From: Dipetalonema caudispina
Lineage: Eukaryota; Nematoda; Chromadorea; Rhabditida; Onchocercidae
Assembly: GCA_013365325.1 (NCBI GenBank)
Contig: JABVXV010000397.1
Span: 1 to 51,084, forward strand
DNA: 51,084 nucleotides
Direction: 5' to 3'
The position numbers and the translations under genes were made by a program. Positions within the stretch are counted from its first letter, which is position 1. Each line of letters starts with the position of its first letter. The notes under the pieces were generated by a model. That model had not been told where the DNA came from, did no database searches, and worked only from the letters and a program-made list of their open reading frames with translations. This document shows positions 24,301-38,515 of the stretch, piece after piece.

Positions 24301-24732
24301 CATTCTCTCGCAATTGTTTGATTAGATGCTCAAGTTGCTTTGCTTAAAAGTTTCTCTATCGTCCAGACACCTTTCTCCCTTTTGTCCTTTTAGCTTTTAT
24401 TTAGTTAGAATTTTTCCTCAGAGGTAGCAGTTACCCAAATATTGTTTGTATAGATATCCCTTTCCATTTCTATTAATTATTAATGATAATAATGCAAATT
24501 TTTCCTTACACTACGACTCATTGGTGTCTTAACAGCTGTTCACCACGTATATACAGCTCAGAAAAGAGAAAAAAGGAGTTGACGATGATAGTATCCTTTC
24601 TAGTGAACAATCTCGATTGCATATCCTGCGATACCTGCTCTGCGTCATAAAGTGTTATTGATATTATATATTTCATAGTTGTTCTGTTTTGAAGGGATTT
24701 GTTCGTCTCATTCATTCATCAATTCCACAGCT
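21330..24732. other. Intergenic region between SLC6-like gene and MLF
   Basis: The first kilobase is simple AT-rich DNA with possible poly(A) signals (AATAAA-like at 21358-21364). From about 22.3 kb on, base composition is more even and T runs become rare, which continues through the MLF gene to about 34 kb. Open frames near 22395-22607, 22917-23132 and 23560-23766 (minus) show no recognisable domain and no exon chain. MLF promoter elements should lie just before 24730, but none is distinctive. Confidence 0.55.
24723..24732 (+). promoter_or_regulatory. Likely spliced-leader trans-splice acceptor of MLF
   Basis: TTCCACAG ends at 24730, two bases before ATG 24733. An acceptor placed right before the first codon with no visible donor upstream is typical of nematode SL trans-splicing. 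A cis-spliced 5' leader exon is the alternative. Confidence 0.5.
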
Positions 24733-27700
24733 ATGTTTGATGGCGATCCGTTTGGTTTTGGGTAAGTATTTTAATAATTATTTTTAATATGATGTTGTCA
24801 GTCAGTTTTTAATTTAGTTATTTATTGCTTCATTTTCTTATTTGGTGTGTGCGTATTATTGAATTATTGATGTGTTTATTCGGTTTTTCATTTGTTATCC
24901 ACAGTGTTTTTTCTTCATTTAGAATCTGTTGTTTGTTAGTTTATTATATCTAGCTGGTGTTCGAACTTGAATTTATTAGACCAGCTATTAGTTGTTTATT
25001 CTAACCTATTTACTGTAGTGGTTTAATAATCTTTTTGCTCCTAGAAATTGCGGCTGTTTGCCATTCCTTTGCAGGATTTTAAACAGAAAAAAATATTGAG
25101 CATTGGGAAGACTTATTCCTCTTGCGTACATAAAGAGTTTCAACTAAAATTAAATTTATTTGCTGTCCGGATATTTATTCCACTACTCGAGGTTTTAGCT
25201 GTCAAGTGGATACAGACAAATAAACTTCGTCATGCTTTTAAATGAATTACTAAGCTAAGATTTGATGTAGTTTTTACCAACATTCAATGAATGAAACTTT
25301 ATGGTTTTAATAAGTCAATTCCAAAAGTAATTTCTGGTAAGGTTTTTAGTTTATGAATATTTTGGGAAGTAATTTTCAAATACCTATATTCCGAGTTAAA
25401 TGGAAGTTGATTGCCATATGAGAGACATAATCTTGATTATCGCCACATTTAGAGTTTGATAAATATGAGAATAACTAAAAATGAAAAGACCGCAAGTATA
25501 GATGTTATTATGGTTAAAAATACTTTAAAACATTTGAAATGGCAAGAGATTTAAATATAAGGAGGAAAAGAAACCTGTTTTTTTTTCTCTCTCTCTTTCT
25601 CTTCATTGTATGTAATGGGGATTTTCTAATGCTTCTCCAATATCCATAACGATGTGGGGTGAAATAATTTTATACTCAGTTGCTGAGATTATCAAATTAG
25701 ATTGAGATTGTGTATTATTTAAAACAGCTAAAATATACTGATATTATCCCAGCCAGATGATTTCGAATTTTCAATAACTATGAGAAGTGATAAAATTAAG
25801 TAAGCATTGGTCTGATAAGCTGAGGTTTGAAATAGTTGTATTACATGGTTGATTTTGATCCGATAAGCAATATAGTATGTGAGTGTAAAACATGAGATAT
25901 TGATAGGTAGTGATTACCAAAGTCGTTCTGTCTTTCTTAGCTGGCTTTCATGACGTTTCCATTAGGCATTCAGTTCATGGCTTATGGCAGATGCACAGAG
26001 AATGTGCTTGATGTGTGGTCATGCTCTACTACTACCGTGAGCTTGAAAGCTTGAGTGAACAAGAAAGTACTAGGAGTCGTAAGCGTGGTGATATGTAATT
26101 GTGGATTGATAGGCGGTTTGATGGTTTACATCGTGGATTAATTTCCAAAATGTCGTGTTCGGTGTGTAATTACAAGATATGTTTCACCTCGATGATGATA
26201 AATGATTGCATTAAAGAAGAAAGGTATATAAATGTTACAGATAGATTTAGTGATTGATACTTACTTTTTTTGATTTGCTTAGAACTATTTAAAAGAGCTG
26301 ACAAAAGCTTTGTCGGTTTTAGAAATCACATGGTAATTTATGACTCTCCCCAAAGTTTAGTTGCGGTACTTGTTTGGTTATCCCAACACTTTTTATGAGT
26401 CATACGATTACAGTCATCGATGATTTCGAGTCCTTCACATCTTTTTTTCATGTTTTAACAGAGTAAAATTGAGATGTTTATTGGATAAATAAGTCCTATT
26501 AAGTCTGATATGATATGATCAACTACTGATTAGCATGCATGTCTGAAGGGTTTTCATAGATTTCGTCATGGATATGAGTCCTAAACTTCAGGCATTTTAC
26601 ATATATGTATTTCGGGTGAGAAAGACTTGAAGCTAATATTTTGACGTCGTCTTCACCGAACTCAGAATTATGCTTTTTTCTGTATAAATCATGGATGCTA
26701 CTGTAATAAAATGGATGTGAAGTGTTAAGAGACCATAAGTTTTCTTAATCTGATAGTGTTAGATATTATGATTATGAAGTGAAATTATTAGTTATATAAG
26801 GAAAAAAGTGTCATCAGTAATGATATACCAGATCAGTTTGCCGTATGAACTGAGTTATGACGGAAAATAACTTTTCAATTTTTTATCATGTCACTAAAAT
26901 TGATGGTTTTCTGAACTACTCGGATACTGTGTCGCAAATAAATGAATGAAATTTCCAAGCGAAGAATGAAAGGATTTCAAAAAATAAGGAAAGAAACGAA
27001 TATGTAAATTCATGTCTGAACAGGAAATCTAATTACTGGGAATCCAGTGCAGATATATCGCCTAAGAGTAGTGTGATTTACGTAAATGCAGTTATTATTT
27101 TTCCTAAAAATTGAACTTATGGACCAAGTTTAACCTATTAGATTGTTTGGTGCTTTCGACGTGACACAGGTGACTCGAGGATTCCAGGAATATGTTTCAC
27201 TGCATTTCGGTCTTTGACCGCTTACTGCCAGCTATATATATTTACGATATACTGTTCGGGTTGAAATTTGTTGAAGGCAACTTTGGGAAAAAATTATGTT
27301 GATGAATTTGGTCGGAAAATATTCCAAAAAATTATCAGTAGAGTTTCATTTAATATGTTGTAATAAACAAATTGATTTTAATCAGTAAAGGAAGTAGAAG
27401 AGAGTAGGTGAAAGAAAATAATGGTAACTTTCAAGAAATATATAAAACTTGTTTATAGTAGCAGTAGTAGTAATTTCCACTGATGCTTTAATTAGCGCCT
27501 TATGCTTTGTTGATGAGAGGTTAAAAACAAGTATATATATAAATATATATATATATATTATTTGCAACTAAATTGGTTGTGAATGTGTGCTTAAACGTGT
27601 ACTTAAGCATTGCGCACAAAGATATGGCATACTTTAGTGAACGTCAAATTTATATCACACGACTACATAGCAGGTTTGACTTTTTATGAATTTTTTATCG

Positions 27701-30700
27701 TTTTGCTGGTTTTCTAAGTTTGTTTTTCCGGATTTTAAAAAAATGAGGATTTGGAATTCAAATTTCAGTGCTGCTTAAATGTGAAGATTTGGATATACAA
27801 AATGATTAGTTCCTTATTTATCATCTTTTCATAAAAAATATATCATTTCATGCAGCGCCTGGGGAATTCAAAATGGTTTAGGTAATTTGTTGTTGCTCGT
27901 GCAACAGAAATATATGGATTGTTGGTGATGTAATGACCATTCTGGATAGGTAATACTGAAAATCCAACATTACGGTGATAAGTTTTTGCTTCTTGTTTCT
28001 TTTAAGTTTTCGGTTTAAGTAATAAATAAGATTTAATGAAAAATGAAATAATGATGTATTGGGTTGTTCCGAATTCTCCTTGCTAAACTACGATTAAAGT
28101 CTAAAAACAAATATGTATAGTGTATGGTGAAGTTGGATAGTTTCTAGTTTAAGGATAGTTTTTCTTTTTATTCATGCACGTATGTAAAATTTGTCGAATA
28201 ATGAAAAACAAGCACATTAATTATTGTAAGAAAAAAGTCCGCAATCTTATATTTTTTCTCTTAGGACTTAAGTAATAATTAGTGGTTATCGATAATTGTT
28301 TATATTTTGTATTAAAAAACTGGAAAGCTTTACTAATTTGGTGAACAAACTGTTGATGTCAGAATGAATGATTGGAGCAGGAAATGGAAAGCATGTGGTA
28401 TATAATTAAATTTGGGTGTTGTTCACGATATAAGTGAGTAGCACTAGAACTACGTTGATCAATGTTCAACCTGGATAAAACCAGGTCTAGCTAATGAGGT
28501 ATCCTTTATTTATTTCTGGTTCCCTTGCTGTCATTTTTACTGGTAGATCCAGACAGATTTAATGCTTTTTCAGTTTTTTATTATCAGAATTTTTAGTATT
28601 CCACTTCGTCATTATCGAATATTTTCAACAAATCTCAAAGTAGTCGTAAACTTGTTCCCTTTGAACTATTCTCTTTCTGCTTTCCGTAGCATCGTCCTTT
28701 GTTCGCTCGCTTCTCTCGATTAAGTTACTGATTAAGTTCATCTTTCCACAGCTCTTTTTCTCGCTGTCCTCTCCCCTTTCTCTTTTCCTTAATGTTTTCT
28801 CTTTATTCGTTGATATTGTGTTACATTTTGAACTGTTGTGTTTTCCTTTTCCGTTATCTTTCCTTTTTCATTCTCAATTTCAATTTTGATTTGAGAAAAG
28901 AAACACTTTTTTTTCCAGTTATTTGGCTCTCCGACAGCAAAGGTATAGAGAGAGGTTAGGTTTGGAAGACATAGATACATTAACGATTCGTGACTGCTAA
29001 TGGAGGTCAGGGAGATAGCAGGGATGGTTCTAAGACATTTGGGTTGGACGAAAACTTTTTATAATGATTACTAAGGTAATTATAATGGCATCTTGTTTTC
29101 GATCCCTCGCGTATTATTTGAGAGGAAGGAAGGGTTCGAAATTCTAATTTGATAACGTGTGGTTAACTGATCCACCGCATTATCAGTATCTAAATTCCAG
29201 TGATAGGCTATTCGGAGGAGACATTGATGTGCCTTACGATGCATGTTATGCTCACTGATTCGACTGGCTTGCACTGAAATCGATTTCCTGCTATTCTATA
29301 TTTCTCTGTTTGTTTGAATAATATTTGAATTGTTGTTCCTTTTTTCTTCCTTAATTCATGCACTCTTTTTTAACTAAGATCGGTTAAAAGGGAGAAGATA
29401 AATAAGCTATTGAAGAATCACCCGATTTTTTGACTCATTAAGCTATCTTTAAGTAAGTAATTGTGTATAATGTTTGCCGATAAAATAAATGAAGCAAATA
29501 AGGAATATCAAGGAAAGTAATGGAATGAATAAATTACCTCGCTTTGCGAACTTTTAGTTTTGTGACCTTTCGATGAAAGGAAGAATTTGAAATCCAAAAA
29601 TTAAGGAACACTCTACCTCGCTGATCAATTTATCAATATTTTCACTTTGAATACCTCATTGTCTGTCTGAGTTTGGGAATGAAAATTTGTTTCGAAGAAA
29701 AGGTGAAATTTACTAGGTAAATCGACCTTATAATCATGCGGTTGACTAGCTCAGTCCGTATTATTATTCTATAAGATTCATGAACTAGAAATGAAAAAGA
29801 ATTTCATATATAGAAGACTTGAATTTCTTCAAATTTTGCTGGTAGGATTTGACAAGATCAGTATGCGAAGTTCTCGGTTTTCTCCGATAAATTTTAGATT
29901 TAAATGGTTGTGAATTTATTTTTTAACGTTGGGATTAAAAGTCTTCGAAAATTGAAATGTGTTAAATGAAAATGAAATTACTGAAGAAAAGGGAAAACAG
30001 CACTTCCTCCCTTTTTCTACCCAATATATATCGATGAGGATTTCTTCCGATTTTTCATTTATTATTATTGATTTACGATGAATAGGCGTGGACGTATTAC
30101 ACAGGAGAGATGGTTAGTTAGTTAAATATTATAGGATTGGAATGGTTGAGTGAACTGTTCTTTTATTTACGGTTAAAGTCTTTCTCTGTTTTTAATCTGT
30201 AATCATATTTCGATAAAGAATGGTTTTATGGTGGTGGTGCTGGTGACGAGGTTTTTTTTCAATTTTAAGTAATATTTAATTTCTTTATAGGAAATTTTGG
30301 AACGAAGTTACGGAAATTCGACATCTGCTAAATTTCTCATTTTTTAGGAAATTGTGATGTGAAATTTAAAAAATCTAAATTTACTTGGGCCTTATACATT
30401 AATCCACTCTCTTATATATACTTTCTTATTCTGATATATATTTTTGGAATTTTTTCGATAGATTTGATTTTAAGAAATATACTAAGCTAATTCTGAAACT
30501 GGTTTTTGTAGATTCCACATAAATGCATCTTCCTAAAATGGATTTTAATGAATACTTCTAAATTTGTGATATGTAACAAAACGTCAATCAGCGAGTGGAT
30601 CCACTTACTAATTTCAAGCGATTTCCCTTACTTACCTAGTTTGAGCAGCTTTTTAGATTTTTTCATAATTTGGTCTGCCGTTCAACCTCGTCTTCGCTTA

Positions 30701-33274
30701 TCCACCTATATCTCTTTCAGAATGTCTTTTTTTCTACCACTTTATGAAAGCATGTAATGATTTAATGATGGGTTTTGCTCCTTTGCAATAATTCGAGAAA
30801 GAATGAGTGGAAGCAATTTTTTTTTTGCAATTCTAAATAATATCGTTTTCATCTTTGCACTTTTTAAAAAAAATGAATTATACCTCATCAGTACTGAATG
30901 ATTAAGGCGTATTTTAAAAGTGTGAGAATATTTTAGAAAAGAATGCAGGGTTAGGGGACATCAGAGCACTCAGCTTTAAGTAATGAGTGAACGATTGGGG
31001 AGAAATTAATCATTGACAAAAGATCATAACAAATATGTTTTATTTTGATACGTGGATTTTGTTCAATAATATTTGTTTCCAGGAACATACACCATCAAAT
31101 AAGACAACAGATGCGCGATATGGATCGAATAGCGCATGGGATGTTAAATCCGTTTGGTCCATTGTTCAACATGCACAATACGTTTGACGGTAATTCTTTT
31201 CTTTTTGTTATTGAAAGATGTTTAAAGTTGCTGTGCATAACTTTTTCGTATGATATTGTATAGAACACCCGATTCTTCATCTTTTCGAAGTTGCATAGTT
31301 ACTAACAATATTTTTACTACTATTATCTCTCGCATAAGCAACTGTTTTCGTCCCACTTGTTATTGGAATCTTGTTTCATTTTCGTTTGGAAGTAATCATG
31401 AGGATTTGTCAATGAAATGCTAACAATTGAAGTTTGGATCACCGAACTAGAATAGAGCTTGTAAAAAATGGATTTAACGTTATCTGTGTGAAGTATAATT
31501 CCTGTTGAGGTATGATAGAACCATCGGGAACACGACCAGCACGTGATATGGCGCTAATGGATCCATTTGGCTTAAACTTCTACAATGGCATCATGAGACA
31601 AATGGTTCACTGTTTCGAAATCACAATTTTGATCTGAATATGAAGCAGATTTCTCTTTTAGAATTGTCAATATCTGCCTATGATAGCCTAAAATTTGTAT
31701 TTCTCATTATATAATTCTGTTAAATTAAGTAATGATTGCATATTTTATTGCATTTTTTGTTTTCCAAAAAGCTGAAATTATTTTGAATGAAATTTTAGGA
31801 GAATGTGCAAGCACAAGCGATGAATGACCCAAATTCGCACGTGTTTTCCCATTCAACAATTATTAGTTTCGATGGACGTAATGGTGGACAACCTCGAGTA
31901 GTCGAAAAATCAATCCGTAAAACTGGTGATGTGAAGGAAACACGGTATTGCTGTAGCTTTAATTAATTTGTACCATAGAATTTAATAGTAGTTCTTAATA
32001 CTTCTCAGTGTTCCGAGAAGTGGCAAATTTTTTTAGTACCCAAATAATGGATGCATTATCTACAAAGAGGGGCACTGGGAAACGGCGAATTTGCTTGAAT
32101 CAATAGGGAATGTTCATAATTAGGAAGAAATTTAATGAAATATAGAGCGATTTAATTTTTAGGCATGCAATCCGAACAGGCGAGGATGGCATAGGTGATA
32201 AGCTCACGATCGGACATACAATAGGCGATCGGACGCATGTGATAGAAAAGAAACGTGATCGCGATGGTCGGATCAGAGAACGACAAAGTTTTGTTAATCT
32301 TGCACAAGGTATTTAATCAACCGTTAACAAATTGACAACCCGAATCGTTACCAGATGATTTGATTATTGCCACTGCTAGGGACTCATTTAAGATCACTTC
32401 CGTGTAGTATCAAAAGCTCACATGTTCACTAATTGCTGATGACAAGTAAAGAAGTTGGGAATTAGTTTCCTGGATTTGTGGAGACTAGTTGTACGAATAT
32501 TTACTGAAATTATAGGTAGAAGATAGAATGAAAAGTGATTGCAAATATTTTAGATGAAGCAGAAGCTTTTGATCGTGAATTTACATCTCGTGCTCGGCGT
32601 AATCTGATGAATGGTAGAACCGATGGCCAAAGAGCTTGGGCCATTGAAGGTGGCAATAGGTATGGTGGTACGACATCAAGCAGCCGAACTCATGTCAGTG
32701 ACTTTCTTTTAATTTTTTCCATTAGAATTGTTTTGTTATACATTCATAGTTTGCCTCACTTCAATTTTTTCTTCAGAAAATTAACTTCAAAAAAGGAGTT
32801 GCAATCAGGAGGATGAAGGGATTGCTGTACTGTTGAATGCTGCACATAGTCGGTTGCAAAAATGAAATTAAATGATTTTGAAATTTTCCAGGCACCACGC
32901 ATAGGTGGTAGTGGTACTAATGCACCGATTATTACTCTTCCGGATGAAGAGGATGACAGCGATGTAATGATTGAGGAGGATTACGGCAGAGGGAAAAGGT
33001 AGCTTCTTTCCATATGTGTGAGTAAAAGGATTGAAAAATGTTTGGTTTTGAATTATATTACCTTGTAATGGATTCAGAGTGCGTTATTCTTGTACGTAAT
33101 GTGAAGCACGTGCTATGTTCACATTTTTTCATTTTCAGATCCAGTTCTCGTTTCGCATCTGCTTCGGGCGGTCCAGTAATCCGCGAGGTTACAGATGATG
33201 ATGAAGATGGTGGTAATAACCATAAACGACGAAAGGGTTTTTTTGGACGCCTGTTCAAGGAAAGTGATGAATGA
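24733..33274 (+). CDS. Myeloid leukemia factor (MLF1/MLF2) homologue, eight exons
   Basis: Inferred exons: 24733-24761, 31083-31189, 31510-31604, 31799-31944, 32163-32308, 32554-32693, 32892-32998 and 33139-33274. All introns are GT...AG and phases join, giving 906 bases and 301 residues. MLF proteins are small adaptors that move between nucleus and cytoplasm and act in differentiation, protein homeostasis and transcription control. Family marks in order: MFDGDPFGFG, like the short acidic DPFF start; HQIRQQMRDMDRIAHGMLNPFG, like the RENMRQMMRSFSEPFG helix; then the core GDVKETRHAIR, LTIGHTIGDRTHVIEK, RQSFVNLAQDEAEAFDREF, matching the conserved KETR, IGHHIGDRAHVIEK and E-x-x-AFDEEW stretch (14-3-3-binding and MLF core). 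The C-terminal 90 residues are acidic, then basic (NHKRRKGFFGRLFKESDE), with a possible nuclear signal. Length is slightly above the human proteins (about 250-270). The 6.3-kb first intron is far longer than the other six (about 140-320 bases). Confidence 0.93.
24762..31082 (+). other. Long first intron of MLF gene (6.3 kb)
   Basis: Donor GGGTAAGT follows the ninth codon; acceptor TTTCCAG is at 31082. The intron has balanced base composition compared with the rest of the window and few homopolymers, with a short AT microsatellite near 27535-27558. No open frame inside looks like a gene. Such length and composition fit regulatory DNA or an alternative first exon, but neither is shown. Confidence 0.7.
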
Positions 33275-34522
33275 AGCTGTATGTTTATGCTATACAAGAA
33301 ATGCGCACAAAAATAACTCCGTATCTTTCGAAAATCACTTGAAATCTAAAATAGCTTTGAGTTAGGTTGTGCGCAAATTTCATATTATCATAATCTATGT
33401 ATTCTAATACTAACTTCAAATTGATATTTCGGTACTGCATAACAGTTTTATCTAGGCGCTTTTGTTTTTTCCCTTGGGATTTGATATTGAGGTAATGACA
33501 ATAAATTTGATGAACAAAAGGGAAGAGGAGAGAGATGGATAGGGTCATGGATGGATTTATTTGAGAGTAAGACAAAGTGGTCATTATATTAAAGATGAAG
33601 TATCAAGAACTTCATTTTTTAGGAGAAGCCTTCAGAAAGGCCCGTTTTATCTATACCTAACCCTACCTTAATGGGAAACCCCAGGTTTAATTGACCTCGA
33701 AAAATTTTCCTTACTTGTCCTAGTGTCCTAATTAATCCGCGATCAGTTCGATGTTTGTCGGTTGCTATTATTTGTATCATTCTTGCACATCTTCTGCATC
33801 GAATCTTTTCACAAATTGATTGGAATTGCCTTCATGAAGCTATCTTGGAATTTTTCTTTCGGAAATTTTTGATCTATCATGTTAGCTTCAAAGGAGATTC
33901 CGGAATCTGGAATTATAAATTATGAGTACTTAAAATGAGTCGAAAATCTTTTTTCCATAATTTTATAGAGACTTGTGCGCCATTCATTGAAAGCCGCTGT
34001 TTATCCACTATTTCTGGGCTATACTTTGGCCATCGGTCAATCAGTTATTCATCTTAAAAAGGATGGCTGTTCTTAACTGCCTATCCCCAACTTTATTCAC
34101 TCTCCCCATCCTTTGTTATTGCAGAGGAAACTAAATTGGTTCAGCCTTTAAATCTCTAGTAATATGTAAAGTCTTTCCTTCACCATTTAGCTTGTGCTGT
34201 ACCAACACGTGGATCCCTATCCAATTCTTTTCTAACCGGTCCTGTTTTTTCTTTTCATTCACTGCATATACAAATAAAGCATATATCTGCACTCCACTAT
34301 GTGGCCATTTCCAGTTTCCTGCAGTCATATTTTTCTGTAAACCCTCGTGGGGAATTTCTCCCTAAAAAAGGTCGAGCCGTTTTTCAACTATGTCATTTTC
34401 CAAATATTTGTTTGAAGTGTTCCAGTGCTAAAAGTGATACAGAATCTTTTATCAGTAAGAAAGTACTAGAAAACTGGAAAATTCTGCGATAACATCAGAA
34501 AGGCTTTATTCAAGTATTTCAT
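33275..34522. other. Convergent spacer between MLF and exportin-4 genes
   Basis: The two genes end tail to tail 1.25 kb apart. The segment must hold both 3' UTRs. An AATAAA-like signal occurs at 33498-33505 (ACAATAAATTT) for MLF. No further gene is seen; the short open frames at 34131-34492 lack domain features. Confidence 0.55.
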
Positions 34523-37500
34523 TCATTCAACAACAAGTAGACCCTCTGTTTTGGTCAAGAACTGCTTCAAACGGTCATGGAAGTCACGTGTTTTACTTTT
34601 TTCGAAACGTTTTCCTGGACTATGAGACATCAGTGTCCGAAAAGCGGTTCGTAGAGCCGTCCGGTTTGCATGATTTGCTTCTTGGGATAATAAATCTTTG
34701 ACATACGTCTTGCACTCATCCTGGAAATTGGTTCGTCAGTGATCTTTAACTAGAGTTGTGATTTGAAGATTATCCGTTAGTTGGTCATACAAAAAGGAAC
34801 TTTTTCAAAGCTTTTGGACTACTGTGCAGCGTTTCCAAATTTTTGGAAATTTAAATGGCCAAGATTTTCTACGGTGTTTTCTGGTAAATGAAACCCTACC
34901 TGCCGTAGACTAGTCGAATTGCAAATAAATAGCCCAAAGTTACTCGTACTTCAATTCTTCATTATGAGTTAACCGATTAGCAAGATATATTTGCTAATCA
35001 ATCAACCTGATTGGTTATTTTAAATCTATCCATTTATCTACTCTACATGTAAACAAACCATATACCTCGTTGCAACATAACAACGAATATAAGGCTGCTG
35101 ATGTAGCTGAACTTTCCGCATCCTCTTGCCACAACGCATTTAGACATATTGCAAATGTTGGCTACAAATTTATTTACATTATGGTGGTAATCATTAAAAA
35201 TAGTTTGATGTAACCTTTTTTCCTATAGATAACTAAAAATGAAACATTATACTGTTGGAATTATCAATATACCATAATATTTATTGTAGCTAATTATCTT
35301 GATAAAATTAACAATACTGTTATTAAAAATTACATTACGACTAATAATGTCACTGTTATCTATTGATATACAATTATTTCATTTATGATAAATTTTGATA
35401 ATGAGAATGTTGGAAATATTTCATAGCATTTACTTCATTTTAAATTTTATCAAAGATTAATATATATATACAAAAAAAAAAAAAAAAAAAAAGACTTACT
35501 GCAATAAGTGTGGAAAAAGTTTTAATTGCCATTTCATTTCTTGTATTTTTGGTAAAATAAATGCCCAAATTAGCTATTGCATATGCTGAATTCATTGAAA
35601 CCTAAAATTATAAAAGATGCAATAAGAAAATTCAACGATAACACTACGAAATTACTACCATTGCTAATATAATATTACGCTGGATATTGTACTGATCGTA
35701 TTTTAATCTTATGAAATAAAACAAATAAACAAGTATTCTGAAATATTGAAATAATTTTTTTTTTTTTTTTTTTAAAGAGTGAAAAAGAGGAAATACTTCT
35801 TGTTCAAAACGGTCTTTCAGATTGCATAAGAGATCATCTTTCTCATTATCTGATTGTAGACCGCGTCTAAGATAATCCACAATTAGAATGAAATTATCCC
35901 GTGACAATTTTGCGATACATTCGGGTGCTATTTCCGTTGAATATTTGAGAAAACGATAAAAGCTGAAATTAAATATATGCTAATTTAATAATATTATATG
36001 TTAAATGATGAGAATATAAATTTTATCATTTTATTATTTCGATTCTTCCAAAGCTTCTAGAAATATCCGCAATTAAAGTAAATGGCTAAATGAGATTTTT
36101 TTTTTTCTTTTTTTTTTTTTGGTACTAGGCTCAGAGTCTAACTTCTTCTTGTGATATTTCACGCTAATCGAAATTATTTCCAATGGATGAATAGTTTAAA
36201 TCAGAAATAATCAACAGATATCTTATCATTTAACTGGAATTTATTGGACAAATTAATGATATTCATGTGAAATATCACAAAATTTTAGCAAGATTTACTT
36301 TTTACGTAATAAAGGTAATTTGAGGAAATCATATCTCATTACGGATAGTAACATATTCCATGCTCTTATAACGATAAGTGAACGATTTTCGGTAAATTCT
36401 GGCTTACCTAAAAAAGAAAATTTTAAATGTCAACATTGTAGATATTGTTGTTAAAAATTTACTGTATACATGTATATATAAACTTATCATTGCGGTAATT
36501 TAAAATATCTTCATTTGAATAATTTATTAATGTGATAGCGATATTACGATAATATTACTGCAATGATAATAATATCATCTTTTTTTTCACCCAAGAACTA
36601 ATTAAAACAAGCTTGTAGCAGTTATTTCTTTTGAACAATATGCAAATTTTAAGTTATCCACATTGAATGTTAATGATTAGTAAAAAAAATCGTTTTTTTC
36701 CGGTACCCTAAATTCCAATTATAAATTTTGATTAACAATATTAAAAAGAAAGACGAACCAGTTAATAAATTGACCGGTCGATTTCTTCTATTCAAAGCAT
36801 TTGTAAGAATTTCTAACAAGAGGATCAAATCTGATGCTTTTTCCCTTTCTTTACTATCAGCTTTTTTGTAGCGTTCTACCTGCTCTTTTTCATAGGTTTG
36901 AACAACATCTAATAGAACCTTTAAATTTTTAAATTTTATTCAGCCAAATTTATTAAAATTTTTGCTTCATGAAATGTTACTCATTAAACTATTTATTTCA
37001 TAACTGTATGAAAACGAAATATCATACATAATCTGCTAATTTATTGAAAATATCGGAAGTACATTTGATTTCCATTTTGTTAACATTTAATTAATACATG
37101 ATGATAATAATGATAATGATGAATAAAATAATATGATTAATTTCATAGTTTTCCAACTATTATTCTCCTTCTAATTATCATAAAAGATCAGTCTAAACTG
37201 AATAACTGGAATAAACGAAAAGAGGAATAAGTTGGAACTTGAATAGAATGGAATTGGAAGAGACTAGTGTAAAACCTAATGAAATGTATTATTACCTCAT
37301 AAAGGAGTAACATATCATTGTGATTATCACAATATATATACATTCGTTTCGTTAAGCAATCAAAAAATTGAAGAACAGCATTGACAATAGTTCCCGAATC
37401 TTTGTATACTGATAAGAGATTAACAGAACATTTTAGAACTGGTTCTAGATATGCTGAAATCATTGTCGATAAAGATTTATTATAATGATTCACAATTATC

Positions 37501-38174
37501 TTATTATTAAGTATTAAATGAATAAAAAGTAAATGTTTATTAATTTAATGTTTAAGAAATGAAAAATTAACCAAGCAAAAAATTTGCGGAACATTTTTGA
37601 GCTGCATCAACAACAGCGCAGAAACAATCCAACAGATCATCAAGATTTTCATCTGTTTCTGCCGAATTCTCACACATTGATACGAATTTAGTCCTTATAG
37701 GTACTAAAATCTATAAAAGTAGAAAAAAAAATTAAACAAACAAATATAAAACGAATATAAATATATGATTAAGGTTCTCTACAATATAAGAAGAATTAAT
37801 TAATTAAATTAAATCAAATCTGTTTGTATTACTCATATCTTTTTTTTTATAATGTACAAATAGTTATTGTATTCAAACATGTAACTAACTTTCTTTTTTT
37901 TTTTTTAATCAGTAATAAATATTTTTATTCGATTACTTTATAATTATATCAATTGACTATTACTTAACTAACCATTTCATATAAAGTTTTCTGTTTCGCT
38001 TCATCATCAATTATACTACCAATTTGTACTAATACTTTTACCAAAGATGTACGAACTATTAATTCATTAATTTGTACCGCTGATAAATATGAAAATAAAA
38101 AAATGCACTTTGATGTTTCACGACACATTGCATGTGCCAAAACAGCAAGTAATTCAATTGCATCCATACATACC
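34523..38174 (-). CDS. xpo4: Exportin-4, C-terminal part (nine exons; N-terminal part not resolved)
   Basis: Exons in transcript order: 38174-37973, 37710-37572, 37453-37296, 36918-36759, 36407-36299, 35962-35797, 35601-35500, 35161-35066 and 34720-34523 (stop TGA at 34525-34523). All introns are GT...AG and all phases join, giving about 443 residues. Exportin-4 is a Ran-GTP-dependent nuclear export receptor of the importin-beta family, built of HEAT repeats, with cargoes such as eIF5A and SMAD3 in animals. The visible part is helical throughout with no membrane segment. Diagnostic stretches from known exportin-4 architecture are the EKASDLILLLEILTNALNR helix pair (family QDLLLIMELLTNLL), the block VIRAWNMLLSVMRYDFLKLP, IDDEAKQKTLYEM (family MDTETKQQYWTEV), and the very end RLKQFLTKTEGLLVVE (family FLKSLEEFMANVGGLLCVK, shown for comparison only). 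The usual protein has about 1150 residues, so about 650 are missing upstream. The first visible exon begins in phase 1 and needs a preceding exon. A candidate upstream exon is at 45944-46052. Confidence 0.86.
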
Positions 38175-38238
38175 CTAAAATTCAAATAAATTATTAGCAA
38201 TATAAATCATTGTTTTATTTTAAATTACATTATAATTA

Positions 38239-38515
<277 letters not shown>

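Noticed and set aside
27856..27881. 26-base micro-exon-like block in MLF intron 1 (TTTCATGCAG before, GTAATT after)
   Set aside because: Its length is not a multiple of three and inclusion would shift the MLF frame; such short matches to splice signals are expected by chance in 6 kb.
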